Positions 1 through 9,104 of a stretch of 64,000 bases of DNA are shown one piece after another. Position numbers and translations under genes: made by a program. Within the stretch, counting starts at the first letter, position 1; each line of letters starts with the position of its first letter. The stretch lies in assembly GCF_014204515.1 (NCBI RefSeq), contig NZ_JACHLI010000028.1, positions 1 through 64,000 on the forward strand, written 5' to 3'. This stretch comes from Pseudomonas nitroreducens. GTDB lineage: Bacteria > Pseudomonadota > Gammaproteobacteria > Pseudomonadales > Pseudomonadaceae. The notes under the pieces are model-generated. The model worked only from the letters and a program-made list of their open reading frames with translations, was not told the DNA's origin and searched no databases.

Positions 1-243
1 TCGTGCTCGAACACTGCGGACCTGCAGCTTGCCTTGCGCCGCTCTCACCTCCGATCGTATCGGGAAAGGCAGACACAAGCGGACTCTGTCCGCGAAGGCC
101 CGCAGGGCCGTTTGTTCGAAGTTGTAACAAGGCCTTGGGGGAAACTCCGGGAAAATCCCCCAGCCCCCGCGCCGCGCGGCCTTCCCGCCGATTGTCAGGT
201 CGTTACAAGCTCCCCTTTCGGGTGGATTGCCGGCTTGCTGAAC

Positions 244-269
244 AAGTGTTTAGTATTGACTCAACGCTT
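244..269. promoter_or_regulatory. Imperfect 26-bp palindrome upstream of the first operon
   Basis: The left half reads AAGTGTTTAGTAT and the reverse complement of the right half reads AAGCGTTGAGTCA, so 10 of 13 positions agree. It ends 38 bp before the ATG at 308. An operator for a TetR-, GntR- or LysR-type regulator is plausible; no binding protein can be assigned. The rest of positions 1-307 shows no convincing gene. Confidence 0.4.
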
Positions 270-307
270 CATCCGCCTCAGCCAATGACTACAAGAACGA
301 GGGCAGC

Positions 308-1096
308 ATGACTCAGCCATCCCCGCTCAGCCGGGTCCAGGACGGTATCGCCTGGATCACCCTGAACCGCCCCGAGCAGCGCAACGCGCTCGACATCCCC
401 ACGCTCAGGAACCTGCTGGCCCTGCTCGACGCCCATGAGGCCGACGAGGCCGTGCGCGTCATCGTGCTCAGCGGCGAAGGCCGCAGCTTCTGCGCCGGCG
501 CCGACCTCGCCGAATGGGCCGAGGCCGAAGCTCGTGGCGAGCTGGAAACCTACGGCTGGACCGAAACCGCCCACGCCCTGATGCGCCGCCTGCACAGCCT
601 GGACAAGCCGACCATCGCCGCCGTCAACGGTACCGCCGTCGGCGCCGGGATGGACCTGACCCTGTGCTGCGACTTCCGCATCGCCGGTGCCTCCGCGCGC
701 TTCAAGGCCGGCTACACCGGCATGGCCTACTGCCCGGACGCCGGCGCCAGCTGGCATCTGCCGCGCCTGATCGGCAGCGAAGCGGCCAAGCGCCTGCTGT
801 TCCTCGACGAACTGTGGAACGCCGAGCGCGCGCTGAATGCCGGTCTGGTCGGCGAAGTGGTCGCCGACGACCAACTGCAGGCCCAGGTCGGTGAATTCGC
901 CGCCCGCCTGGCCGCCGGTCCGACCTACGCCTTCGCCCACACCAAGCGCCTGATCCGCGACGGCGCCAGCCGCACGCTGGCCCAGCAGCTGGAAGCCGAA
1001 CAGGCCGCCGGGCTGCTCTGCGGCCGCAGTGAAGATGCCGCCGAGGCGCTGCGCGCCGTGGCCGAGAAACGCTCCCCCCAATTCAAAGGCCGCTGA
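308..1096 (+). CDS. Enoyl-CoA hydratase/isomerase family protein
   Basis: 262 residues, the normal length for a crotonase-fold enzyme that hydrates or isomerises enoyl-CoA thioesters in the cytoplasm. The N-terminal part shows the crotonase pattern (WITLNRPEQRNALD, then GRSFCAGADL), followed by the oxyanion-hole segment AAVNGTAVGAGMDLTLCCDF. The acyl-CoA dehydrogenase gene starts 17 bp downstream and an acyl-CoA synthetase follows, so the three form a beta-oxidation-like module ahead of the arginine genes. From memory, P. aeruginosa has the same order next to aruI-aruH. The substrate cannot be read from the sequence. Confidence 0.9.
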   Translation: MTQPSPLSRVQDGIAWITLNRPEQRNALDIPTLRNLLALLDAHEADEAVRVIVLSGEGRSFCAGADLAEWAEAEARGELETYGWTETAHALMRRLHSLDKPTIAAVNGTAVGAGMDLTLCCDFRIAGASARFKAGYTGMAYCPDAGASWHLPRLIGSEAAKRLLFLDELWNAERALNAGLVGEVVADDQLQAQVGEFAARLAAGPTYAFAHTKRLIRDGASRTLAQQLEAEQAAGLLCGRSEDAAEALRAVAEKRSPQFKGR

Positions 1097-1113
1097 CGGC
1101 TGCAGGTGATGTG

Positions 1114-2274
1114 ATGGATTTCCAACTGACCCAGGAACAGGAAATGCTCGTTGAGGCGGTCCAGGCTTTCGTCGAGAAAGAGCTGCTGCCCTACGAGGAA
1201 GAAGTGGACCGCGCCGACGCGGTATCCCCGGAACTGGCCGCGAAGATTCGCGGCAAGGCCCTGGCGGCCGGCTTCTATGCCTTCAACATGCCCGAGGAAG
1301 TCGGCGGCGGCGGCCTCGACTACCTGTCCCAGGCGCTGGTCGAGCGCGAGCTGTCCAAGGTCTCCTGGGCGCTGCACGTGTTCGTCGCGCGGCCCTCGAA
1401 GATCCTCATGGCCTGCCAGGGCGAGCAGATCCAGGACTACCTGCTGCCGGTGGTACAGGGCGAGAAGATCGACTGCTTCGCTCTCACCGAGCCGGGCGCC
1501 GGCTCCGACGCCAACTCGATCAAGACCCGCGCCGTGCGTGATGGCGACGACTTCGTGATCAACGGCTCCAAGCACTTCATCAGCCACGCCGGCCACGCCG
1601 ACTTCGCCATCGTCTTCGCGGTGACCGACACCTTCGAGCGCAACGGCAAGAAGCGCAACGCCGTGACCGCCTTCCTGGTGGACAAGGGCACCGCCGGCAT
1701 GACCGTGCGCCGTGGTCCGAAATGCGTGAGCAACAAGGGCTACCACACCTACGAAATCTTCTTCGACGACTGCCGCGTGCCGGCCTCCAAGGTGCTGGGC
1801 GAAGTCGACAAGGGCTGGGAAGTGGCCAACGCCTGGCTCACCGCCGGCCGCGTGATGGTCGCCGCCAACTGCGTTGGCCAGGCTCAGCGCGCGCTGGACC
1901 TGGCGCTGCAATGGTCGGCCGACCGCAAGCAGTTCGGCGCCGCCATCGGCAGCTACCAGGGCATCTCCTTCAAGCTCGCCGACATGGCCACGCAGATCCG
2001 CGCCGCCGAGCTGATGACCCTGCACACCGCATGGAAGATGGACCGCGGAACCATGACCGATGGCGAAGCCGGCATGGCCAAGCTGTTCGCCAGCGAAGTG
2101 CTGGGCAAGGTCGCCGACGAGACCGTGCAGATCTTCGGCGGCATGGGCCTGATGGACGAAGGTCCGGTGGAACGCATCTGGCGCAACGCGCGCATCGAGC
2201 GCATCTGGGAAGGCACCTCGGAAATCCAGCGCCACATCATTTCCCGCGAACTGCTGCGGCCGCTGCTGCGCTGA
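1114..2274 (+). CDS. Acyl-CoA dehydrogenase
   Basis: 386 residues, typical for the FAD-dependent acyl-CoA dehydrogenase family. Recognisable blocks are the N-terminal FQLTQEQEMLVEAVQAF, the FAD/substrate signature CFALTEPGAGSDANSIKT, and the C-terminal IERIWEGTSEIQRHIISREL. A GTG lies directly upstream at 1111; the ATG at 1114 (GGTGATGTG upstream) gives the usual MDFQLT start. It probably passes electrons to ETF and works with the enoyl-CoA hydratase just upstream. The acyl chain used is unknown; short or branched chains are possible. Confidence 0.9.
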   Translation: MDFQLTQEQEMLVEAVQAFVEKELLPYEEEVDRADAVSPELAAKIRGKALAAGFYAFNMPEEVGGGGLDYLSQALVERELSKVSWALHVFVARPSKILMACQGEQIQDYLLPVVQGEKIDCFALTEPGAGSDANSIKTRAVRDGDDFVINGSKHFISHAGHADFAIVFAVTDTFERNGKKRNAVTAFLVDKGTAGMTVRRGPKCVSNKGYHTYEIFFDDCRVPASKVLGEVDKGWEVANAWLTAGRVMVAANCVGQAQRALDLALQWSADRKQFGAAIGSYQGISFKLADMATQIRAAELMTLHTAWKMDRGTMTDGEAGMAKLFASEVLGKVADETVQIFGGMGLMDEGPVERIWRNARIERIWEGTSEIQRHIISRELLRPLLR

Positions 2275-2317
2275 TTACGGGTGTTGTTCAAGGGGAGAAG
2301 TAGTGCTGCCGGATAGA

Positions 2318-2449
2318 CCCTCTCCCCAGCCCTCTCCCGGAAGGGAGAGGGGGCAAGAGCGATCTGGAGCGACCGGTGAACACCGTGCGCTAACCGATGC
2401 ACAGGACAGCTCCCCTCTCCCTTCAGGAAGAGGGGTTGGGGAGAGGGCG
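2318..2449. repeat. Type B palindromic intergenic repeat (CCCTCTCCC family)
   Basis: Two palindromic units of the form CCCTCTCCC...GGGAGAGGG flank about 55 bp. The same family recurs near 4704, 9105, 10131, 19208, 23638 and 52630. It sits between the acyl-CoA dehydrogenase and the acyl-CoA synthetase, so transcript read-through would include a strong hairpin. Confidence 0.8.
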
Positions 2450-2475
2450 TAAGGCCCCGTACCGAGACCCGAACC

Positions 2476-4563
2476 ATGAAAAGAGAAAACCTCCAACGCC
2501 TGCTGGCTCCCCGCCACGTGGCCTTCATCGGCGGCCGCAGCATGGCCCGCGCGCTCAAGCGCTGCGCCGAAGGCGGCTTCCCGGGTGCGATGTGGCTGGT
2601 CAACCCGCAGTACGACGAACTCGAAGGCGTGCCCTGCGTGCGCAGCGTCGCCGAGCTGCCCGAAGGGCCGGATGCGGTGTTCGTTGCCACCAACCGCGAC
2701 CTCACCCTGCAGGCCGTCGCCGAGCTGGCCGCCAAGGATGCCGGCGGCGCCATCTGCTACGCCTCCGGCTTCGCCGAAACCGGCGCCGAAGGCGAGGCTC
2801 TGCAACGCCGCCTGCTCGCCAGCGCTGGCGACATGGCCCTGCTCGGCCCCAACTGCTACGGCTTGCTCGATTACCTGCACGGCTCCGCGCTGTGGCCGGT
2901 GGCCCACGGCGGGCACCTGGTGGAGAAGGGCGTGGCGGTGCTGACCCAGAGCGGCAACTTCGCCTACAACCTGTCCATGAGCGACCGCTCGCTGCCCATC
3001 GCCTACATGGCCTCGGTGGGCAACCAGGCGCAGCTGGGCGTGGCCGAACTGATGGACGTGCTGCTCGACGAGCCGCGCGTCACCGCCATCGGCCTGCACC
3101 TGGAAGGCCTGAAGAATGTCCCCGGCTTCGCCCGCGCCGCCTTCAAGGCGCTGCAGAAAGGCATCCCGGTGATCGCGCTGAAAACCGGCGTCTCCGAGAT
3201 CGGCGCCGAGCTTGCGCTCAGCCACACCAGCTCCCTGGCCGGCTCCGACGCGTTGTACGACGCGCTGTTCGATCGCCTCGGGGTGATCCGCGTCAGCGGC
3301 CCGGTGAGCTTCATCGAAACCCTGAAAGCGGCTGCCTGCGGCAACCTGCCGGCCGGCCCCAGCCTGGCCGCGCTGGCCTGCTCCGGTGGCGACGCCGGGC
3401 TGATCGCCGACTACGCCGAACGCAACGGCCTGAGCCTGCCCAAGCTGGTCGACGCGCAGCGCACCGAGCTGGCCCAGGTGCTGCCGGACTACGCCAACAT
3501 CGCCAACCCGCTGGACTTCACCACCGCCATCTGGGGTGACGGCCCGGCCCTGGATCGCATGCTCGACAGCGCCCTGCAGACCCCGGCCGATGCCGCGCTG
3601 CTGGTGCTCGACTACCCCGGCGAGGACACCGGCGAACGCCCGCAGTGCGACCTGCTGCTGGAGCTGTACTGCGCCGCGCTGGAGCGCCACGGCAAGGTCG
3701 GCTTCATCGCCTCCGCCTTGCCGGAGCTGCTGCCCAGGCATGCTCGCGAGCTGCTGCACTCCCACGGCGTCGCCGCGCTGCAAGGCGTGGAAGATGGCCT
3801 CGCCGCCTGGGGCCGCATCGCCCACTACCGCCAGCGCCGCGAGACGCTGCTGGCCCGTGGCGAAGCCGCGCTGGTGCCGCTCTGCCCGCAGGCGCTGGAC
3901 AGCGAAGGCCGCCTGCTCGACGAGTGGAATTCCAAGCAGGCGCTGAAACCCTTCGGCCTGCCGCTGCCGCGCGCCGCCCTCAGCACGCCGACCCAGGCCC
4001 GCGAAGCGGCCACCGACGTCGGCTTCCCGCTGGCGCTGAAAGTGGTCAGCGCGCAGCTGCCGCACAAGACCGAGGCCGGCGGCGTGGCGCTCAACCTGCG
4101 CAACGAGGCGGCGCTGGAAGCTGCGCTGTTCGACATGCGCGAGAACATCGCCCGCCACGCCCCCGGCGTGCCGTTCGACCAGGTGCTGCTGGAGCGCATG
4201 GCCAATCCGCCACTGGCCGAGCTGATCGTCGGCATCAAGCGCGAGAACGGCTTCGGCCTGGCGCTGGTGCTGGGTGCCGGCGGCATCCTCGTCGAGCTGC
4301 TCAAGGACAGCCGCAGCCTGCTGCTGCCGACCACCGACGCGGCGATCCGCGACGCTCTGCTGAGCCTGCGCAGCGCGCCGCTGCTCACCGGCTTCCGCGG
4401 TCGCCCGGCGGTGAACCTGGAGGCGCTGGTGGAAGCCATCCGCGCCGTCGCCGACTACGCCTGCGAACACGTGGACAGCCTGCTGGAACTGGACGTGAAC
4501 CCACTGCTGGCGGACGCCGAAGGCGCCGTGGCGGTGGATGCGCTGATCCGCACCGCCGAATGA
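2476..4563 (+). CDS. ADP-forming acyl-CoA synthetase (acetate--CoA ligase family)
   Basis: 695 residues, the length of fused alpha-beta ADP-forming acyl-CoA synthetases, which convert an acid, CoA and ATP to acyl-CoA, ADP and phosphate. Order of domains: CoA-binding Rossmann domain (about 1-130), succinyl-CoA-ligase-like domains with the likely phospho-histidine in ALSHTSSLAGSDAL, and a C-terminal ATP-grasp domain (about 475-690) with NSKQALKPFGLPLPRAAL and ALKVVSAQLPHKTEAGGVAL. The position after a dehydrogenase and a hydratase suggests it activates the substrate of that module or handles an acyl product of arginine breakdown. A repeat array separates it from the upstream gene. Confidence 0.85.
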   Translation: MKRENLQRLLAPRHVAFIGGRSMARALKRCAEGGFPGAMWLVNPQYDELEGVPCVRSVAELPEGPDAVFVATNRDLTLQAVAELAAKDAGGAICYASGFAETGAEGEALQRRLLASAGDMALLGPNCYGLLDYLHGSALWPVAHGGHLVEKGVAVLTQSGNFAYNLSMSDRSLPIAYMASVGNQAQLGVAELMDVLLDEPRVTAIGLHLEGLKNVPGFARAAFKALQKGIPVIALKTGVSEIGAELALSHTSSLAGSDALYDALFDRLGVIRVSGPVSFIETLKAAACGNLPAGPSLAALACSGGDAGLIADYAERNGLSLPKLVDAQRTELAQVLPDYANIANPLDFTTAIWGDGPALDRMLDSALQTPADAALLVLDYPGEDTGERPQCDLLLELYCAALERHGKVGFIASALPELLPRHARELLHSHGVAALQGVEDGLAAWGRIAHYRQRRETLLARGEAALVPLCPQALDSEGRLLDEWNSKQALKPFGLPLPRAALSTPTQAREAATDVGFPLALKVVSAQLPHKTEAGGVALNLRNEAALEAALFDMRENIARHAPGVPFDQVLLERMANPPLAELIVGIKRENGFGLALVLGAGGILVELLKDSRSLLLPTTDAAIRDALLSLRSAPLLTGFRGRPAVNLEALVEAIRAVADYACEHVDSLLELDVNPLLADAEGAVAVDALIRTAE

Positions 4564-4576
4564 TTTCGTCATGCCT

Positions 4577-4658
4577 GTAGGAGCGAGCTTGCTCGCGAAC
4601 GATCCCCGCTGCGGGACCCGGTTCGCGAGCAAGGGCTAGGCGCCCCCCTCGGTCCTAC
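4577..4658. repeat. Type A REP-like repeat with a 14-nt insert
   Basis: Opposed copies of GTAGGAGCGAGCTTGCTCGC form a palindromic pair. The right copy is interrupted at 4634-4647 by 14 nt (GGCTAGGCGCCCCC). Without it the repeat reads through as in other copies. Related inserts occur at 9286, 23654, 52647 and 54674. Confidence 0.8.
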
Positions 4659-4701
4659 AAAAAACAGTTCAGCGCTCAGCGATGAAGGAAGAACACGAAC
4701 G

Positions 4702-4731
4702 CTCCCTCTCCCTTCAGGGGTAGGGGGCAAA
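4702..4731. repeat. Type B half-repeat
   Basis: Single CCCTCTCCCTTCAGGGG arm without its usual partner. It lies in the 262-bp gap before aruI, which also carries a type A repeat and a type C half-repeat. Confidence 0.6.
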
Positions 4732-4769
4732 AGCGGCGCACGCCGGAAGCTCGGCGTTGGCCCCAACGA

Positions 4770-4802
4770 GTAGGGCGAATAACCGTTCACGGTTATCCGC
4801 CG
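4770..4802. repeat. Type C half-repeat directly upstream of aruI
   Basis: GTAGGGCGAATAACCG followed by CGGTTATCCGCC forms a small hairpin that ends 23 bp before the aruI ATG. Full type C copies are at 54781 and 62688. Being so close to the ribosome binding site it could affect translation. Confidence 0.65.
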
Positions 4803-4825
4803 AAGAACAGTTCGGGAGATCGTTC

Positions 4826-6436
4826 ATGCAAAACGGTAAAACCCTCACCGGCGGCCAGGCCCTGGTCCGCCTGCTGGCCAACTACGGCGTCGACACCGTG
4901 TTCGGCATTCCCGGTGTGCACACCCTGGAGCTGTACCGCGGCCTGCCCGGCAGCGGCATCCGCCACGTGCTGACCCGCCACGAGCAGGGCGCCGGCTTCA
5001 TGGCCGACGGCTACGCTCGCGTCAGCGGCAAGCCCGGCGTGGCCTTCATCATCACCGGGCCGGGGGTGACCAATGCCGCCACCGCCATCGGCCAGGCCTA
5101 CGCCGACTCGATCCCGATGCTGGTGATCTCCAGCGTCAACCACACCGCCAGCCTGGGCAAGGGCTGGGGCTGCCTGCACGAGACCCAGGACCAGCGCGCG
5201 ATGACCGCGCCGATCACCGCGTTTTCGGCCGTCGCCCTGAGCGCCGAAGACCTGCCTGAACTGATCGCCCGCGCCTACGCCGTGTTCGACAGTGAGCGCC
5301 CGCGCCCGGTGCACATCTCCGTGCCGCTGGACGTGCTGGCCAACCCGGTCGCCCGCGACTGGACCAACGAAGTGGTGCGCCGCGCCGGCCGTGGCCAGCC
5401 CAGCGCCGAGGCACTGAAGCAGGCTGTGGATAAACTCCAGGCCGCCAAGCGCCCGATGATCATCGCCGGTGGCGGCGCCCTGCATGCCGCCGATGCATTG
5501 GCCGCGCTGAGCGAGCGCCTCGCCGCGCCGCTGTTCACCAGCGTCGCCGGCAAGGGCCTGCTGGCGCCGGAAGCGCCGCTGTCCGCCGGTGCCACCCTGT
5601 GCACCCAGGCCGGTTGGGACATGATCGCCGAGGCCGATGTGGTGCTGGCCATCGGTACCGAGATGGCCGATACCGACTACTGGCGCGACCGCCTGCCGGT
5701 CACCGGCGAGGTGATCCGCGTCGACGTCGATTCGCGCAAGTTCAATGACTTCTACCCCAGCGCCGTCGCGCTGCTGGGTGACTCGAAGTCCACCGCCGAG
5801 GCGCTGCTCGCCGCGCTGCCCAGCGCGAGCCGCGACGCTGCGAAAGCGCAGTCGCGCATCGCCGAGCTGCGTGCGCAGATCGACGGCGGCCACGCGCCCC
5901 TGCAACTTATCCACAAGTCGATCCTGGAACGCATCGCCAAGGTCCTGCCGGACAACGCCTTCATCGCCAGCGACATGACCCAGCTGGCCTACACCGCCAA
6001 CTACCTCTACCCGAGCAAGGCGCCGCGCGGCTGGCTGCACCCCACCGGCTACGGCACCCTCGGCTACGGCGTGCCCGCCGGCATCGGCGCCAAGTTCGGT
6101 GCGCCGGAGCGTCCCGGCCTGGTGCTGGTGGGCGACGGCGGTTTCCTCTACACCGCGCAGGAACTGGCCACCGCCAGCGAGGAGCTGGACAGCCCGCTGG
6201 TGGTGCTGCTGTGGAACAACGATGCGCTGGGGCAGATCCGCGACGACATGATCGGCCTGGACATCGAGCCCATCGGCGTACTGCCGCGCAACCCGGACTT
6301 CGCCCTGCTCGGCCGCGCCTACGGCTGCGAGATGCGCGAGCCGCAGAGCCTGGACGAGCTGGAGCGCGACCTGCGCGCCGGTTTCGCCCACCCCGGCGTC
6401 ACCCTGATCGAGCTGAAACACGCCTGCGCCAAGTAG
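4826..6436 (+). CDS. aruI: ThDP-dependent 5-guanidino-2-oxopentanoate decarboxylase
   Basis: 536 residues. A thiamine-diphosphate enzyme with the catalytic glutamate in VLTRHEQGAGFMADGYAR and the cofactor motif starting GDGGFLYTAQEL and ending LLWNN. In the arginine transaminase pathway AruI decarboxylates 5-guanidino-2-oxopentanoate to 4-guanidinobutyraldehyde. The assignment rests on the family plus its neighbour aruH, the transaminase that makes the keto acid. The frame is open further upstream, but the ATG at 4826 has GGGAG at the right distance and begins at the conserved MQNGKTLTGGQALV. A plain acetolactate-synthase-like enzyme is the alternative, made unlikely by context. Confidence 0.85.
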   Translation: MQNGKTLTGGQALVRLLANYGVDTVFGIPGVHTLELYRGLPGSGIRHVLTRHEQGAGFMADGYARVSGKPGVAFIITGPGVTNAATAIGQAYADSIPMLVISSVNHTASLGKGWGCLHETQDQRAMTAPITAFSAVALSAEDLPELIARAYAVFDSERPRPVHISVPLDVLANPVARDWTNEVVRRAGRGQPSAEALKQAVDKLQAAKRPMIIAGGGALHAADALAALSERLAAPLFTSVAGKGLLAPEAPLSAGATLCTQAGWDMIAEADVVLAIGTEMADTDYWRDRLPVTGEVIRVDVDSRKFNDFYPSAVALLGDSKSTAEALLAALPSASRDAAKAQSRIAELRAQIDGGHAPLQLIHKSILERIAKVLPDNAFIASDMTQLAYTANYLYPSKAPRGWLHPTGYGTLGYGVPAGIGAKFGAPERPGLVLVGDGGFLYTAQELATASEELDSPLVVLLWNNDALGQIRDDMIGLDIEPIGVLPRNPDFALLGRAYGCEMREPQSLDELERDLRAGFAHPGVTLIELKHACAK

Positions 6437-6491
6437 GACCCGTTGCACCCGCCGTCGCCTGCGGGCGGCGGCGCCATGAAGGAAGCACAGC

Positions 6492-7682
6492 ATGCGCTAC
6501 TCGAACTTCACCCAACGCATCGCCGGCGACGGCGCAGCCGCCTGGGACATCCACTACCGCGCCCTGGCGCGCATGGAGCAGGGCGACGACATCCTGCTGC
6601 TGTCGGTGGGCGACCCGGATTTCGATACCCCGGTGCCTATCGTGCAGTCGGCCATCGACAGCCTGCTGGCCGGCAACACCCATTACGCCGACGTGCGCGG
6701 CAAGCGCTCGCTGCGCGAAGCCATCGCCCGCCGGCATAGCCAGCGCAGTGGCCAGGCGGTCACCAGCGACGATGTGGTCGTGCTGGCCGGCGCCCAGTGC
6801 GCGCTGTACGCCGTGGCGCAGTGCGTGCTCAATCCGGGCGACGAGGTGATCGTCGCCGAGCCGATGTACGTCACCTACGAAGCGGTGTTCGGCGCCTGCG
6901 GCGCCAAGGTCATCCCGGTGTCGGTGCGCTCCGAGCACGGTTTCCGCGTGCAGGCCGAGGATGTTGCCGCGCTGATCACTCCGCGCACCCGCGCGCTGGC
7001 GATCAACAGCCCGCACAACCCCTCCGGCGCCAGCCTGCCGCGCGCGACCTGGGAGATGCTGGCCGAGCTGTGCGTCAGTCATGACCTGTGGATGATTTCC
7101 GACGAGGTCTACAGCGAGCTGCTGTTCGACGGCGAGCACGTCAGCCCGGCCAGCCTGCCGGGCATGGCCGAGCGCACCGCGACCCTCAACAGCCTGTCGA
7201 AATCCCACGCCATGACCGGCTGGCGCGTGGGTTGGGTGGTCGGCCCGCGCGAGCTTTGCGCGCACCTGGAAAACCTCGCCCTGTGCATGCTCTACGGCTC
7301 GCCGGACTTCATCCAGGACGCCGCCTGCACCGCGCTGGAAGCCAAATTGCCGGAACTGGAAGCCATGCGCGAGGCCTACCGCCAGCGCCGCGACCTGGTA
7401 CTCGACTGCCTCGCCGATTGCGTCGGCGTGCGCGCCCTGCGCCCGGATGGCGGCATGTTCGTGATGGTCGACATCCGCGCCACCGAGCTCTCCGCCCAGG
7501 ACTTCGCTGACGTGCTGCTGGACCGCCACGGCGTCTCCGTGCTGGCCGGCGAAGCCTTCGGCCCCAGCGCCGCCGGACACATCCGTCTGGGCCTGGTGCT
7601 CGGCGCCGAACCGCTGCGCGAAGCCTGCCGCCGCATTGCCCTGTGCGCCGCCGAACTGCTCAAGGAAAAACGCTATGCATGA
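6492..7682 (+). CDS. aruH: Arginine--pyruvate transaminase
   Basis: 396 residues, fold-type I PLP aminotransferase. The PLP lysine lies in NSLSKSHAMTGWRVGW and the substrate-binding NSPHNPSGA is present. AruH moves the alpha-amino group of L-arginine to pyruvate, giving 5-guanidino-2-oxopentanoate, which AruI decarboxylates. A good ribosome binding site (AGGAAG) precedes the ATG, 55 bp after aruI. The next gene overlaps its end by 8 bp (ATGCATGA), which indicates translational coupling. In P. aeruginosa the pathway acts when the succinyltransferase route is blocked. Confidence 0.88.
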   Translation: MRYSNFTQRIAGDGAAAWDIHYRALARMEQGDDILLLSVGDPDFDTPVPIVQSAIDSLLAGNTHYADVRGKRSLREAIARRHSQRSGQAVTSDDVVVLAGAQCALYAVAQCVLNPGDEVIVAEPMYVTYEAVFGACGAKVIPVSVRSEHGFRVQAEDVAALITPRTRALAINSPHNPSGASLPRATWEMLAELCVSHDLWMISDEVYSELLFDGEHVSPASLPGMAERTATLNSLSKSHAMTGWRVGWVVGPRELCAHLENLALCMLYGSPDFIQDAACTALEAKLPELEAMREAYRQRRDLVLDCLADCVGVRALRPDGGMFVMVDIRATELSAQDFADVLLDRHGVSVLAGEAFGPSAAGHIRLGLVLGAEPLREACRRIALCAAELLKEKRYA

Positions 7683-9093
7683 CCGTACGCAGCTCTATAT
7701 CGACGGCGCCTGGGTGGCGCCGCAAGGCCAGGGCATGGCCGAGGTGCAGAACCCGGCCACCGAGGAATACTTTGGCCGCGTACCGCTGGGCGGCCAGGAT
7801 GACGTGAACCGCGCGGTGGACGCCGCGCGCCGCGCCTTCCCGACCTGGTCGCAGACCCCTTCCCACGTGCGCGCCGGTTACATTCGCGCCCTCGCCGAAC
7901 AACTGAAGAATCGTGCCGACGAGATGGCCGCGCTGATCACCGCCGAGCTGGGCATGCCGGTGCAGTGGTGCCGCATGGTGCAGGTCGACGGGCCGATCGA
8001 GGGCCTGGAAAGCTACGCCGCCATGGCCGCGCACATGGACGAGGTGCGCGAGGTCGGCAACTCGCTGATCGTCAAGGAAGCGGTGGGCGTCTGCGCCTTC
8101 ATCAACCCCTGGAACTACCCGCTGCACCAGCTGATCGGCAAGCTCGCCCCGGCGCTCGCCGCCGGCTGCACCGTGGTGGTCAAGCCGAGCCAGGACACTC
8201 CGCTGCACGCCTTCCTGCTGGCTGACATGGTCCACGCCATCGGCCTGCCGGCCGGCGTGTTCAACCTGGTCAGCGGCCCCGGCTCCAAGGTCGGCGAAGC
8301 CCTGGCGCGGCATCCGGACGTGGACATGGTGTCCTTCACCGGCTCCACCGGCGCGGGCGTCAAGGTCTCCGAAGCAGCGGCGCCGACGGTCAAGCGCGTG
8401 TGCCTGGAGCTGGGCGGCAAGTCGCCGTTCCTCATCACCGCCGATGCCGACCTGGCCGCCGCCGTGCGCCACGGCGTGCAGGACGTGATGATCAACTCCG
8501 GGCAGACCTGCACCGCGCTGACCCGCATGCTGCTACCGGCCCATCGCTACGCCGAAGCCGTGGAGATCGCCCGCGCGGAAACCCTGGCGCTGAAGATGGG
8601 CGACCCGCTGGACGCCGACAGCTTCCTCGGCCCGATGTGCTCCGGCGGCCAGCGGCGCACCGTGCTCGACTACCTGCGCGTCGGCCAGGAAGAGGGCGCA
8701 CAGCTGGTCTGCGGCGGCGCCGAGCGCCCGGCTCACCTGGAGCGCGGCCACTACGTGCAGCCGACGATCTTCGCCGGGGTGAACAACCAGATGCGCATCG
8801 CCCGCGAGGAAATCTTCGGCCCGGTGCTGTGCCTGATTCCCTATGCCGATGAAGCCGAGGCACTGCAGATCGCCAACGACTCGCCGTTCGGCCTGTCCAG
8901 CGCCGTCTGGGCCGGTGACCGCGACGATGGCCTGCGCCTCGCCCGGCAGATGCGCGCCGGCCAATGCTTCGTCAACGGCGGTGCCTTCAACTACCGGGCG
9001 CCGTTCGGTGGCTACAAGCAATCGGGCAACGGCCGCGAATGGGGCGAGCAGGGCCTGCACGAGTTCGTCGAACTCAAGGCCATTCAGCTCTGA
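7675..9093 (+). CDS. NAD(P)-dependent aldehyde dehydrogenase, probably for 4-guanidinobutyraldehyde
   Basis: 472 residues, normal for the ALDH superfamily. It has the cofactor loop SFTGSTGAGVKV, the catalytic glutamate in LELGGKSPF and the catalytic cysteine in INSGQTCTALTRM. The start ATG lies inside the last codons of aruH, so the two are coupled. By position it would oxidise the aldehyde made by AruI to 4-guanidinobutyrate. This substrate is inferred from context; the family has many substrates. From memory, P. aeruginosa uses the distant gene kauB for this step, so a dedicated copy in the operon would complete the first three steps in one transcript. Confidence 0.85.
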   Translation: MHDRTQLYIDGAWVAPQGQGMAEVQNPATEEYFGRVPLGGQDDVNRAVDAARRAFPTWSQTPSHVRAGYIRALAEQLKNRADEMAALITAELGMPVQWCRMVQVDGPIEGLESYAAMAAHMDEVREVGNSLIVKEAVGVCAFINPWNYPLHQLIGKLAPALAAGCTVVVKPSQDTPLHAFLLADMVHAIGLPAGVFNLVSGPGSKVGEALARHPDVDMVSFTGSTGAGVKVSEAAAPTVKRVCLELGGKSPFLITADADLAAAVRHGVQDVMINSGQTCTALTRMLLPAHRYAEAVEIARAETLALKMGDPLDADSFLGPMCSGGQRRTVLDYLRVGQEEGAQLVCGGAERPAHLERGHYVQPTIFAGVNNQMRIAREEIFGPVLCLIPYADEAEALQIANDSPFGLSSAVWAGDRDDGLRLARQMRAGQCFVNGGAFNYRAPFGGYKQSGNGREWGEQGLHEFVELKAIQL

Positions 9094-9104
9094 GTGATTG
9101 AAGA

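Noticed and set aside
1..307. Short open frames at the left edge
   Set aside because: They lack ribosome binding sites and protein-like composition, and none reaches a recognisable domain.
2275..4632. Very long open frame on the minus strand (785 codons) opposite the acyl-CoA synthetase
   Set aside because: High GC at third codon positions opens antisense frames. The translation is low in complexity (rich in Q, A, G, H, V), has no domain, and the plus strand holds a clear enzyme. The same holds for long antisense frames opposite aruI, the Kef-type protein, uvrD, norB, norD and the GGDEF/EAL gene.
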